7,750 bases of DNA from Nanobdellota archaeon (GCA_018830905.1 JAHJRM010000016.1:1-7750), one strand, 5' to 3'; shown: positions 1-5,879, numbered from the stretch's first letter. A program made the numbers and translations. Notes: a model not told the origin generated them from the letters alone.

Positions 1-1797
1 AGTCCAGTTACCGTGACTTGCATTACCTCCGGCGTATGTAACCGCAGTGGTCGTATAACCGTCACCATCTGGGAATTTAAATCCAGTTATGGCAGTTCCA
101 GTCGAATCCGCAGGATCAACTATCAAACCAGTCAAGTTAACCGAAGTCAACTTTTCATAAAGTGCTAAGTTACCAAGATTCTTTGTCTGAATCGTTGGAT
201 AAACTACTACTTGTGTGGCAGAGCTATCTCCTGTAGGATAACTAAAGACTACTCTTCCAGCATCTCCAGTATCATAGAAGTTAACAGTGTACTGCTTACC
301 TTGTATTGTAACAGTACCAGCTCCTTCAGCTGTGAATGTAGTAGAGTATGTCTCTTTACTCATCTGATCAACAAGGATAACTTTATCATTTGTATAGGTA
401 ACTCCAGTATCGTTATAGATTTGGGTAACTCTAGCTATAACTCCGTAATCCTCGTTTCCAAGAATTACATATTGGTTTTCGCTAACGTTCTCCTTTTCTC
501 TAACGTGAATGGTATAGTTCTGTGTATCTCTCAAAGCAAATGCATTGCTCTCGTTATGGGCAAAGTCAATTGTAGCTGTATTGTCTCTCTTATCTGTAAA
601 GGTAAGAGAAGCTGAATCATCTCCTGAAGATTTAACAGATAGAGTTTCTCTTCCAGAATCTGAAAGAGGACTACTTATTCCCTCAAATATCACTTGGAAA
701 CCTCCAAATACAGGGTCTACAAGTGCTTGACCTGCAACAATAGCGTCGTTACTTGAACTTGGTCTGAACACGGAGACTGTTAATCCAGTCATTGCAAGTG
801 TTGTTCCAGTAAAGGTTACTTTTGTACCATCAATAAGTGTATCATCAGATCCCACTTTAACTTTCGCACCATCTGTAAACGTCAGTTTTTGGGAACCAAG
901 TAACACTGTGGCATCTATAGTACTTAATGCTGTAGATTCAGTAACAGTCTTCAATGCAACTTCAAGTCCATTAATTTTCTTTGATGAACCTGCAGTAATT
1001 GATTTCTGTTCTCCATTAACGTTTATTGTAGCACTAGTAGTTCCACTTCCCGTAACAAGCGTAACAGTATAGGATGTTCCATCCACGGTTACAGTTGATG
1101 AAGGGCTAGGACTAGTTCCTCCAGCAGTTAATGAAATTTCTTGAGCAGATTTGAACAAAACCAAATTAGTTGCATCAGTTGTAGTACTTACTACAAAGTC
1201 TTTTCCAAACAACTTTATTGATTCTCCTTCAGAATCGGTGTGAGTAAAGTTAATGGTAGGCATTGTCACAGAAGCGTTGTATAAGACGTTTCCAATATCA
1301 CTACTAAGACTTACTCCAATAACTGGATCATCACTACTTGTAGGCTGTCTTGCAAAGATAACCTTGTTTGAGTTATCTGCTCCAGCAGTAGTTCCAACTC
1401 CAAGTTTTAATGTTGAAGTCATCTTTGAGTCTACATTTCCTGAGAAAGTGTAGTCTGCAAGGATAACTGGAAGGTCTGTTTTTGTAAGCGTAGATTTCGC
1501 CGCATTAAGTGAAGTGTTTAGCCAGATTCTTGTTGAGCCAGTATCAAATGATACAGCACTATCTCCGACAGAAACAGTACCACTTGTAGTCAAATCTCTA
1601 AGCTGGTTAGCAATACTTGTTGCTTGAGCCGAGTCAAATCCAGCAGGCGCGCTAGCACCGTGAACGACTGCGAAATCAGCACTACCTCCTACAACGAATG
1701 GAGAAGGGTAACTTGCAGCACCAGCAACTCCAGCAGTCATACCAATCATTAATGCGCTTGTAGCCACCGCGAAAATTTGCTTAAATTTATATTTCAT
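1..1797 (-). CDS. S-layer protein precursor, partial (C-terminus beyond left edge)
   Basis: This is a cell-surface protein that should form the archaeal S-layer lattice. The frame is open for 599 codons from ATG at 1797 to the window edge. Residues 1-27 are a Sec-type signal peptide: basic start MKYKFKQ, hydrophobic core and a small-residue end (GVAGA then ASYPSPF). The mature start, with PSPFVVGG followed by FAVVHG, resembles the N-terminal domain of methanogen-type S-layer proteins. The rest is rich in Thr, Ser, Val, Gly and Asp in short beta-type segments. It has no cysteine in 599 residues. About ten N-glycosylation sequons are visible (for example N94, N174, N183, N415, N427, N437, N462, N554, N592, N597). 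The start is fixed by a TAA immediately before the ATG and by the signal peptide; a GGAGGT site lies 14 bases upstream. The family assignment is by recognition; the surface location is well supported. Confidence 0.85.
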   Translation of the reverse strand, partial: MKYKFKQIFAVATSALMIGMTAGVAGAASYPSPFVVGGSADFAVVHGASAPAGFDSAQATSIANQLRDLTTSGTVSVGDSAVSFDTGSTRIWLNTSLNAAKSTLTKTDLPVILADYTFSGNVDSKMTSTLKLGVGTTAGADNSNKVIFARQPTSSDDPVIGVSLSSDIGNVLYNASVTMPTINFTHTDSEGESIKLFGKDFVVSTTTDATNLVLFKSAQEISLTAGGTSPSPSSTVTVDGTSYTVTLVTGSGTTSATINVNGEQKSITAGSSKKINGLEVALKTVTESTALSTIDATVLLGSQKLTFTDGAKVKVGSDDTLIDGTKVTFTGTTLAMTGLTVSVFRPSSSNDAIVAGQALVDPVFGGFQVIFEGISSPLSDSGRETLSVKSSGDDSASLTFTDKRDNTATIDFAHNESNAFALRDTQNYTIHVREKENVSENQYVILGNEDYGVIARVTQIYNDTGVTYTNDKVILVDQMSKETYSTTFTAEGAGTVTIQGKQYTVNFYDTGDAGRVVFSYPTGDSSATQVVVYPTIQTKNLGNLALYEKLTSVNLTGLIVDPADSTGTAITGFKFPDGDGYTTTAVTYAGGNASHGNWT

Positions 1798-1811
1798 TTA
1801 TTCTCTTTTCA

Positions 1812-1818
1812 ACCTCCT
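1812..1818 (-). promoter_or_regulatory. Shine-Dalgarno site of the S-layer gene
   Basis: The minus strand reads AGGAGGT, a 7-base match to the archaeal anti-SD sequence (CACCUCCU). The spacer to the ATG at 1797 is 14 bases, longer than the usual 5-9. The site lies only 7 bases downstream of the closing stem of the proposed structured leader. An in-frame TAA directly precedes the ATG, so no upstream start can extend the protein. Confidence 0.7.
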
Positions 1819-1825
1819 TTCAACT

Positions 1826-2078
1826 CTATAGGGAAGTTGCCCAAGGCAACCCTCACTAGCCCGAGAGTCATAGGGTAGAACCACCGGGATTTGTGAATAT
1901 GAATTTTGAAACATAGAAACCTCTAGACTAGAAAAATTAACATTATTTAGTAACCCTATTTTATTTGTGTTTTTGTACATTTTTAACAACCTTAAATCAA
2001 CCCTTTGAAAAGATACCCAATCCATCAAAGGACACAACGAACTCTCGAATCCCCTATAAGAACACCTCTTAAGGTGTT
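1826..2078 (-). promoter_or_regulatory. Structured RNA element, probable 5' leader of the S-layer mRNA
   Basis: Complementary segments in this stretch nest into one fold without conflict. P0 is a hairpin, 2061-2067 with 2072-2078 (7 bp). P1 pairs 2050-2059 with 1826-1835 (10 bp on the minus strand). Pa is a hairpin, 1836-1841 with 1845-1850 (6 bp). P2 pairs 2040-2049 with 1860-1869 (10 bp). P3 pairs 1953-1959 with 1870-1876 (7 bp). P5 pairs 2032-2037 with 1965-1970 (6 bp). P4 pairs 2025-2031 with 2002-2008 (7 bp). P1 and P2 are contiguous on the 5' side, which allows stacking with Pa as a three-way junction. Five pairs in P1 and P2 and one inside P4 are G-U on the minus strand and would be A-C mismatches on the plus strand, so the RNA should be minus-strand. 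The fold ends just before the Shine-Dalgarno site. I do not recognise a known RNA family. Its function (regulation, stability, or a separate ncRNA) is inference. Confidence 0.55.
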
Positions 2079-2103
2079 TTCTTAATGTCAAAAGTCAATT
2101 TCC

Positions 2104-2112
2104 CTTTAAAAA
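2104..2112 (-). promoter_or_regulatory. Possible TATA element for the S-layer transcript, proximal
   Basis: The minus strand has a T6-A3-G run here. A start about 25 bases downstream would fall near 2082, immediately before the first hairpin of the structured leader, which is attractive. As a TATA box the sequence is weak. A better-looking TTTATAAG lies further upstream at 2168-2175. Confidence 0.25.
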
Positions 2113-2167
2113 ACTTACTGTGCATTTTTCCCCAAATTACCAAAAAGACCTCTTCTTTAAGGTTTTA

Positions 2168-2175
2168 CTTATAAA
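2168..2175 (-). promoter_or_regulatory. Candidate TATA box for the S-layer transcript, distal
   Basis: The minus strand reads TTTATAAG, preceded by AAAGC, a plausible BRE-TATA arrangement for archaeal TBP/TFB. Transcription would start near 2146 and give a 5' leader of about 350 bases containing the whole structured element. Choosing between this and the proximal candidate needs mapped transcript ends. Confidence 0.35.
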
Positions 2176-2255
2176 GCTTTTGGTATCACTGGAGTATTAG
2201 AACAACATTCAAAATCTGAGCGAGCAAAAGCTTTATTAACATACCTATCTTACAA

Positions 2256-2269
2256 AGGAATATATTCCT
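2256..2269. promoter_or_regulatory. 14-base perfect palindrome, operator-like
   Basis: AGGAATATATTCCT is its own reverse complement. It lies in the divergent gap between the S-layer gene and the winged-helix gene, about 87 bases before the latter's ATG. A dimeric regulator could bind it. A chance palindrome in A/T-rich DNA is also possible. Confidence 0.3.
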
Positions 2270-2304
2270 AATAATAAACCCTATACACATAATATATATT
2301 TAAC

Positions 2305-2329
2305 ATATCTATTTGGAAATGATAGATAT
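2305..2329. promoter_or_regulatory. Inverted repeat at the promoter of the winged-helix gene, candidate autoregulatory operator
   Basis: ATATCTAT (2305-2312) and ATAGATAT (2322-2329) are perfect inverted repeats separated by 9 bases, so the half-sites are about 17 bases apart centre to centre. The right arm overlaps a TATA-like segment (about 2325-2332) centred some 27 bases before the ATG at 2356, where a leaderless promoter would be. A regulator bound here could block TBP. Autoregulation by the adjacent winged-helix protein is an inference from position. Confidence 0.4.
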
Positions 2330-2355
2330 ATGCTTAAATATAAAATCTAATTAAA

Positions 2356-2709
2356 ATGCCAAAGACAAAAGTAAGAGAAATCACTGTTATCCAATCCAAA
2401 GGAACCTTTTCCATATTCAAGAAATTAGGGAACTCTAAGAAAGATTATGACTTTGAAGGCCTGTCTCTTCTTAGGCATCTCTTAAGCAATGAGAAAGCAC
2501 GTCTCCTACACACCATAAAAACACAAGAACCAAGATCCCTCTATGATCTAGCAAAAAAACTAGGTAGAACCTTTAAGTCAGTAAGTGACGATGTTAAATT
2601 TCTAGAAAGGTTTGGATTCATTGAACTTCTTGAAGAAAAGACTAAGAATAGGATAAGGCATAAGCCGATAATAGCTGTAGACACAATGACAATACATGTG
2701 AAAGTATGA
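2356..2709 (+). CDS. Winged helix-turn-helix transcriptional regulator (COG4190 / HVO_A0114-like)
   Basis: This is a 117-residue, basic, soluble protein, probably a DNA-binding regulator. The N-terminal third (1-35) is Lys-rich. Residues 40-104 read as a winged helix: helix around 44-56, helix 61-69 (SLYDLAKKL), recognition helix about 72-86 (TFKSVSDDVKFLERF), then a hydrophobic strand and a charged turn (EEKTKNRIRHKP) as the wing. The pattern of SLYDLAKKLGR followed by SVSDDVKFLERFGFI matches the small archaeal/bacterial putative DNA-binding proteins of the HVO_A0114 type, some of which are antitoxins. No toxin gene sits beside it in the same direction. There is no Shine-Dalgarno site, consistent with a leaderless mRNA. 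Inverted repeats upstream suggest autoregulation. Its TGA directly abuts the TGA of the convergent gene. The fold is fairly certain; the targets are unknown. Confidence 0.8.
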   Translation: MPKTKVREITVIQSKGTFSIFKKLGNSKKDYDFEGLSLLRHLLSNEKARLLHTIKTQEPRSLYDLAKKLGRTFKSVSDDVKFLERFGFIELLEEKTKNRIRHKPIIAVDTMTIHVKV

Positions 2710-3015
2710 TCAATTGACCCAGACATACCCTCCAGATGACCTCAACTGGGAACTAACTGCTGACAATAACTCTATAGATTTTCCATACTCTCCTAACCTA
2801 AATTGCAGGGTTTTTGTCATAACCCCTTTTGGAAGCATATCTGCTGCCTCTGTAATCTGAGAATACAATGCTTTAATCTCTCCTTCCATAGTCACCATAT
2901 TATTCCCGCATAAACAAACACATTTTTGAAAATATGAAGGATCCTCTCTAGACATATCTAATAACTCCTCTAAGCTACCTATCATTCCTAAAAAAGCTTC
3001 CAAATTGATTCTCAT
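2710..3015 (-). CDS. Unrecognised 101-residue helical protein with a CxCxC motif
   Basis: I do not recognise this protein. It has no signal peptide or membrane segment and looks all-helical: amphipathic stretches around 5-22, 42-60 and 66-92, the last containing FRLGEYGKSIELLSAV. The only cysteines are C32, C34 and C36 in KCVCLCGNN, a cluster that could bind metal or be redox-active. Support for a real gene comes from a good TTTATAAA box about 25 bases before the ATG with no Shine-Dalgarno, as in other leaderless genes here, from protein-like composition, and from exact tail-to-tail packing with the winged-helix gene. A link to that regulator is possible from position alone. It does not resemble the TumE toxins that often accompany such regulators. 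Confidence 0.6.
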   Translation of the reverse strand: MRINLEAFLGMIGSLEELLDMSREDPSYFQKCVCLCGNNMVTMEGEIKALYSQITEAADMLPKGVMTKTLQFRLGEYGKSIELLSAVSSQLRSSGGYVWVN

Positions 3016-3036
3016 AAAAAATCAAAACCTACCCCC

Positions 3037-3044
3037 TTTATAAA
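3037..3044 (-). promoter_or_regulatory. TATA box, leaderless promoter of the 101-residue gene
   Basis: TTTATAAA is centred about 25 bases upstream of the ATG at 3015. Transcription should start at or beside the start codon, and no Shine-Dalgarno site is present in between. Confidence 0.6.
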
Positions 3045-3088
3045 TTTGATTATTTAGAAAGCTTTGTTTAGAAGTCAAAATTCAAGTT

Positions 3089-3208
3089 ACTTATTAAACA
3101 ATAAAACGCTGATTTATGGTTATCTTGGGTATGGTGAGCGACTTCGTGGTAGAGAGAAATTGACATCAATAACCCCTATGAATTCTGAAGAATGGGACTT
3201 ATTAAACA
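3089..3208. repeat. 12-base direct repeat flanking 96 bases
   Basis: ACTTATTAAACA occurs at 3089-3100 and again at 3197-3208. The 96 bases between carry no terminal inverted repeats and no gene I can support, so this does not look like a standard insertion. GGTTAT at 3118-3123 is complementary to an ATAACC further on, hinting at weak structure. It may be chance in A/T-rich DNA or the trace of a small insertion or recombination event. Confidence 0.35.
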
Positions 3209-3230
3209 GAAACTATTTTCTAAACAATTC

Positions 3231-3710
3231 TTATTTGAAATAAACTCTAAAAGAAAACTCAATGGAATCTCCTCTTGAATTAATACTCTGAAGAGCATTT
3301 CTAAAGTTACCCTCATGAACACCTTCTTGGACGCTAGCAAGTTCTAACCCCTCTACGCTAACATTCAGAACATAACCACTAATTGGTCTATCACTCCCAA
3401 ACTGCCAACTAGAACTAGATATATCTCTTAGAGTCTGATCCAGAATCTCGCAAGAATTCCTTCCGTCAGAACATCTCTCTTCAGCTTTACATTCAGAAAT
3501 CAACTCCTGAACAGAGAAATTCCCAAGAAAATCTTCGCAATCTGTGGTATAATAAAGAACAGACTGCACAAAGCTATCAACCTCATAACTCTCAGCAGAC
3601 TCTCCATCGTTACCTCTGATGTAAAAACTAAACAAGAACAGCAAAGCCACAGCGACAATGATAATTATCAGTGCGAAACCAACTATTTCTTCCTGCCCTT
3701 TTTTATTCAT
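3231..3710 (-). CDS. Pilin-like membrane-anchored protein, fourth gene of operon
   Basis: This 159-residue protein starts with MNKKGQEEIVGF and a long hydrophobic segment (about 9-31), a class III (type IV pilin/archaellin-like) signal sequence with the likely cut after G5. The remainder is extracytoplasmic. It has four cysteines (C58, C74, C80, C87) in a compact region, TTDCEDF then SECKAEERCSDGRNSCEIL, so two disulfides are probable. The C-terminal half is beta-like and ends FSFRVYFK. The ATG overlaps the TGA of the preceding gene as ATGA, with a strong GGGAGGGG Shine-Dalgarno just upstream, so it should be translationally coupled. I recall similar uncharacterised proteins in Woesearchaeota/Pacearchaeota. 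A role as pilus or pseudopilus subunit is inferred from the signal sequence and operon. Confidence 0.75.
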   Translation of the reverse strand: MNKKGQEEIVGFALIIIIVAVALLFLFSFYIRGNDGESAESYEVDSFVQSVLYYTTDCEDFLGNFSVQELISECKAEERCSDGRNSCEILDQTLRDISSSSWQFGSDRPISGYVLNVSVEGLELASVQEGVHEGNFRNALQSINSRGDSIEFSFRVYFK

Positions 3711-4204
3711 TGCCCCCTCCCATAATAAACTGTAATTCTAGCAACATCACAAACATCTCCCTGTTCACTCTTCCTACAGAGGGATATGAAATTTGAAACC
3801 CCTACACCCTCGTCACTAAATAGGTTTATTTCACCGCAATCAGGATAGTTTCCTGTTGTGCAAATCCCCTCAACAGAAGGGTAAATTCTCTGAATACTTA
3901 TCCCTTCAACGCCCCAGAAATTAGAGTATCTCCCAGAGATTTCGCCAAGGGACATAACTTTGTCGAAGTCAACACAATTAGATTTTGAAGTACCGAAAGC
4001 ACTTCCACATGAAAATTCCGGAGAATCTGCAAGTCTAGCTACAGTAAGAAGAGCGTTTTTCTCTTCCAAACTTTCTGCCGATTGGTTAAAATCAGATAAT
4101 ATAATCTTAAGGAAGAAAATTCCTACAAAAACGAAAAGCAGCGTGACTGCTATGAGCATAAACGCCATCTGTTGTATCTTCATCTGTCCGCGAGTCCCTA
4201 CCAT
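3707..4204 (-). CDS. Pilin-like membrane-anchored protein, third gene of operon
   Basis: This 165-residue protein starts MVGTRGQMKIQQMAFML. The RGQ at 5-7 and the hydrophobic stretch 12-36 form a class III-like signal sequence that would stay as a single membrane anchor after processing behind G6. Six cysteines follow: C66, C77, C115, C123, C143 and C152, in contexts such as SPEFSCGSAFG and YPDCGEI, giving three possible disulfides outside the cell. The membrane-proximal region (40-60, SAESLEEKNALLTVARLAD) should continue the N-terminal helix, as in pilins. The start overlaps the previous gene by seven bases and has a GGGGTG site six bases upstream; the stop overlaps the next gene as ATGA. 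I recall the family as conserved in DPANN archaea. Function is unknown. Confidence 0.75.
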   Translation of the reverse strand: MVGTRGQMKIQQMAFMLIAVTLLFVFVGIFFLKIILSDFNQSAESLEEKNALLTVARLADSPEFSCGSAFGTSKSNCVDFDKVMSLGEISGRYSNFWGVEGISIQRIYPSVEGICTTGNYPDCGEINLFSDEGVGVSNFISLCRKSEQGDVCDVARITVYYGRGQ

Positions 4205-5136
4205 AACTCACACCCCTCAGCATCATTATCTTTGCCAACGCTCTCTGCATCATTCGCAACAGAAACTAAATCTTCAGAATCTCTGAATGCAAGAATAGAA
4301 TTCCTAAAAAAATTCAAATCCAAATTATTATAACAACCATTTTGAGCCAAAAGGTCCTGCTTTCCACCATAGATTGTTAAAAGCTCACCAGTTCTCTTTA
4401 TCAAACGTTGCACCTGACACTCATAAATATCTGCATCTGAAAAAATCGCTGCATACATCAAAACATCATCCTCAAAATAAACAATCCGACCATCACTTTC
4501 CACTTCTTTCCTACCCCTTCTGACTTCAATATCACAATCCTCACCAGATATCTGCGCAGAATCAAAGCACACATTCACACTCTCTGCAGGACAATTCTCT
4601 AAGAAGATATTCTCCTGGCCCAAATCTCTTAATTCTTTATCGATGCTTTCAGGAGCCCCAACAAAACAGAATTTCTCCTCGGAAGATGTCATATAGACCA
4701 CATCTGCAACCTTGAATGGGAAATTAAATGATTTTGAAAAGAGGAAGAAGTCTGTCCCTTCAACATCTGTTCCAGAGAAGATATATTTGTTTTCAAAATC
4801 CGAACCAAGATTTGTGGCACTCCATTCTCCAAAGTTTTTCTGAGAAACCTGGATGGTCTGAATGCCAAAGTTACCCGAAGAGCTACATCGATTATGAATT
4901 CTCGTTTCAATCGGAAGCGTAAGAAGATTAGATGTACTCTCTCCAAAACCAGTCTGCAAAGGGTTCAACAGAATCCCAATCTCTTTTCCCACTTTAGCAC
5001 TAGTCGCACCTCCCCCTGTATCGGCAACTTTCATAGACGCATAAATTGCAAGAAAGATAATAAAAGCACCAACAATCATTGCAAAAATCCATGCAAAAGA
5101 AAACTGAATACCCCTTTTCCCAATAAGCACATTCAT
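4198..5136 (-). CDS. Pilin-like membrane-anchored protein with large extracellular domain, second gene of operon
   Basis: At 312 residues this is the largest member of the operon. KRG at 7-9 precedes a hydrophobic segment (about 14-33, from AWIFAMIVGAF), a class III-like signal sequence and anchor. The extracellular part of about 275 residues has eight cysteines (C84, C157, C182, C190, C201, C240, C268, C309). It includes an NPLQTGF and LPIETRI region (58-80), a central part rich in Phe and Tyr (114-160), and an acidic C-terminus ending CELW. The size suggests a capping or adhesive subunit, as the largest minor pseudopilin does in type II secretion; that comparison is inference. Its ATG directly follows the TAA of the upstream gene in the same frame, with GAGGG just before it. 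The sequence resembles uncharacterised DPANN proteins I recall, but no function is known. Confidence 0.75.
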   Translation of the reverse strand: MNVLIGKRGIQFSFAWIFAMIVGAFIIFLAIYASMKVADTGGGATSAKVGKEIGILLNPLQTGFGESTSNLLTLPIETRIHNRCSSSGNFGIQTIQVSQKNFGEWSATNLGSDFENKYIFSGTDVEGTDFFLFSKSFNFPFKVADVVYMTSSEEKFCFVGAPESIDKELRDLGQENIFLENCPAESVNVCFDSAQISGEDCDIEVRRGRKEVESDGRIVYFEDDVLMYAAIFSDADIYECQVQRLIKRTGELLTIYGGKQDLLAQNGCYNNLDLNFFRNSILAFRDSEDLVSVANDAESVGKDNDAEGCELW

Positions 5137-5643
5137 TTAATTCCCTCGCTCTACTCTGACCAAGGCCTCACTAGCCTCTTTGATTAAATTTAACTTAATA
5201 CCTTCAGCATTATTTATACAGAAAGGGTTCTCTTCCAAGGTAATATCTGCAAGATTCAAATTATCTATCTTTGTAGAACCAATCTCTGTAGAGCCCATTG
5301 GATAAAAAACAATGTTGTCAGAACCCTGGTAAATTCTACTCAGTTCAACATACAAATTCATATTGATTCCCTTTTTACCAATATCTGGGTTGAAATCAAC
5401 AAAACAAACCTTTGTCACGCCCGAAGGCAAAGAGTATTCATTCACCTGAGAACCTCCAGAGCTCCTCCAGATTTTATCCACATCCGACTGAAAATCACTA
5501 ATGAACTGCCCCACCTGTGCAGAATTATTTATTCCAAAAAAAGTTTTTATCGCATAAAAAGCAAAAGCAAAAAATATGACAATAAGAATTATAGAAAAAA
5601 TCATTCCAAATGACAAACTCACCTGACCCCTTTTTAAAATCAT
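5137..5643 (-). CDS. Pilin-like membrane-anchored protein, first gene of operon
   Basis: This 168-residue protein starts MILKRGQVSLSFGMIF. The KRGQ at 4-7 followed by a strongly hydrophobic stretch (12-35) is a class III pilin-type signal sequence, probably cut after G6. The extracellular part has two cysteines, C80 in KVCFVDF and C142 in NPFCINN, likely one disulfide, and mainly beta-type sequence ending in VRVERGN. It opens the operon: a TTAATAAAC box lies about 25 bases upstream of the ATG with no Shine-Dalgarno, so the mRNA should be leaderless. The gene ends in TAA immediately followed in frame by the ATG of the next gene. A canonical Glu at +5 of the mature protein is absent. Pilin-like nature is well supported; a specific role is not. 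Confidence 0.75.
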   Translation of the reverse strand: MILKRGQVSLSFGMIFSIILIVIFFAFAFYAIKTFFGINNSAQVGQFISDFQSDVDKIWRSSGGSQVNEYSLPSGVTKVCFVDFNPDIGKKGINMNLYVELSRIYQGSDNIVFYPMGSTEIGSTKIDNLNLADITLEENPFCINNAEGIKLNLIKEASEALVRVERGN

Positions 5644-5663
5644 AAATTAAAAAGATAAAATAA

Positions 5664-5672
5664 GTTTATTAA
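5664..5672 (-). promoter_or_regulatory. TATA box, leaderless promoter of the pilin-like operon
   Basis: The minus strand reads TTAATAAAC, centred about 25 bases upstream of the ATG at 5643, with only A/T-rich sequence and no Shine-Dalgarno between. This spacing puts the transcription start at the start codon. Confidence 0.5.
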
Positions 5673-5828
5673 TTTAACCTAGCTGTGAGTTGTAAAATAA
5701 ATGTCAGGTAAATGAAAGATTTTTGAAGAACTGAAACGAAAACGAAGAATGTTTTAGTTTTTTAAGTAAAATATGGCACAGGAGTTTCAAAACTTAATTT
5801 CTTGTTTTTTCATTTCTCCACTAAATTT

Positions 5829-5855
5829 TTTTGAGAGGACAAAGTCCTGTTAAAA
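5829..5855. other. Hairpin in the divergent gap
   Basis: AGGAC (5836-5840) and GTCCT (5844-5848) pair around an AAA loop. The stem continues with T-A pairs out to 5829/5855 after one G/G mismatch and one G-U pair (G-U on the plus strand only). A run of seven T precedes it on the plus strand. It could be a terminator-like or regulatory structure. It is not part of any gene seen here. Confidence 0.35.
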
Positions 5856-5879
5856 TAGCAATATCATACAAGAATTAAA

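Noticed and set aside
211..615. Plus-strand open frame of 134 codons
   Set aside because: It lies antisense to the S-layer gene and its Ser/Cys-rich content mirrors Thr/Val codons of the real frame. The same applies to the frames at 545-730 and 1253-1453.
1826..2078. Structured element as RNase P RNA, SRP RNA or a tRNA (P1 core is 7 bp of canonical pairs)
   Set aside because: None of the conserved core motifs of RNase P or SRP RNA were seen, and there is no T-arm next to the closing stem.
1826..2078. Structured element as a plus-strand ncRNA ending in the 2061-2078 hairpin plus T-run
   Set aside because: The wobble pairs that lengthen P1 and P2 exist only on the minus strand, so the plus-strand reading is less likely, though not excluded.
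1798..2091. Minus-strand open frame of 97 codons in frame with and directly before the S-layer ATG
   Set aside because: It begins with TTG, has no ribosome binding site that I can see, gives an unprotein-like mix, and lies across the paired segments of the structured leader.
2356..3015. TumA/TumE-type toxin-antitoxin pair
   Set aside because: The regulator fits the antitoxin type, but the neighbour is convergent rather than co-transcribed and does not look like a TumE toxin.
3116..3160. tRNA-like D-arm pattern (GTGGTAGAG)
   Set aside because: No T-loop consensus, no acceptor pairing and no anticodon arm could be found around it.
5773..5853. 26-codon ATG open frame in the divergent gap
   Set aside because: There is no ribosome binding site or suitably placed TATA box, and the composition is low-complexity Phe-rich.
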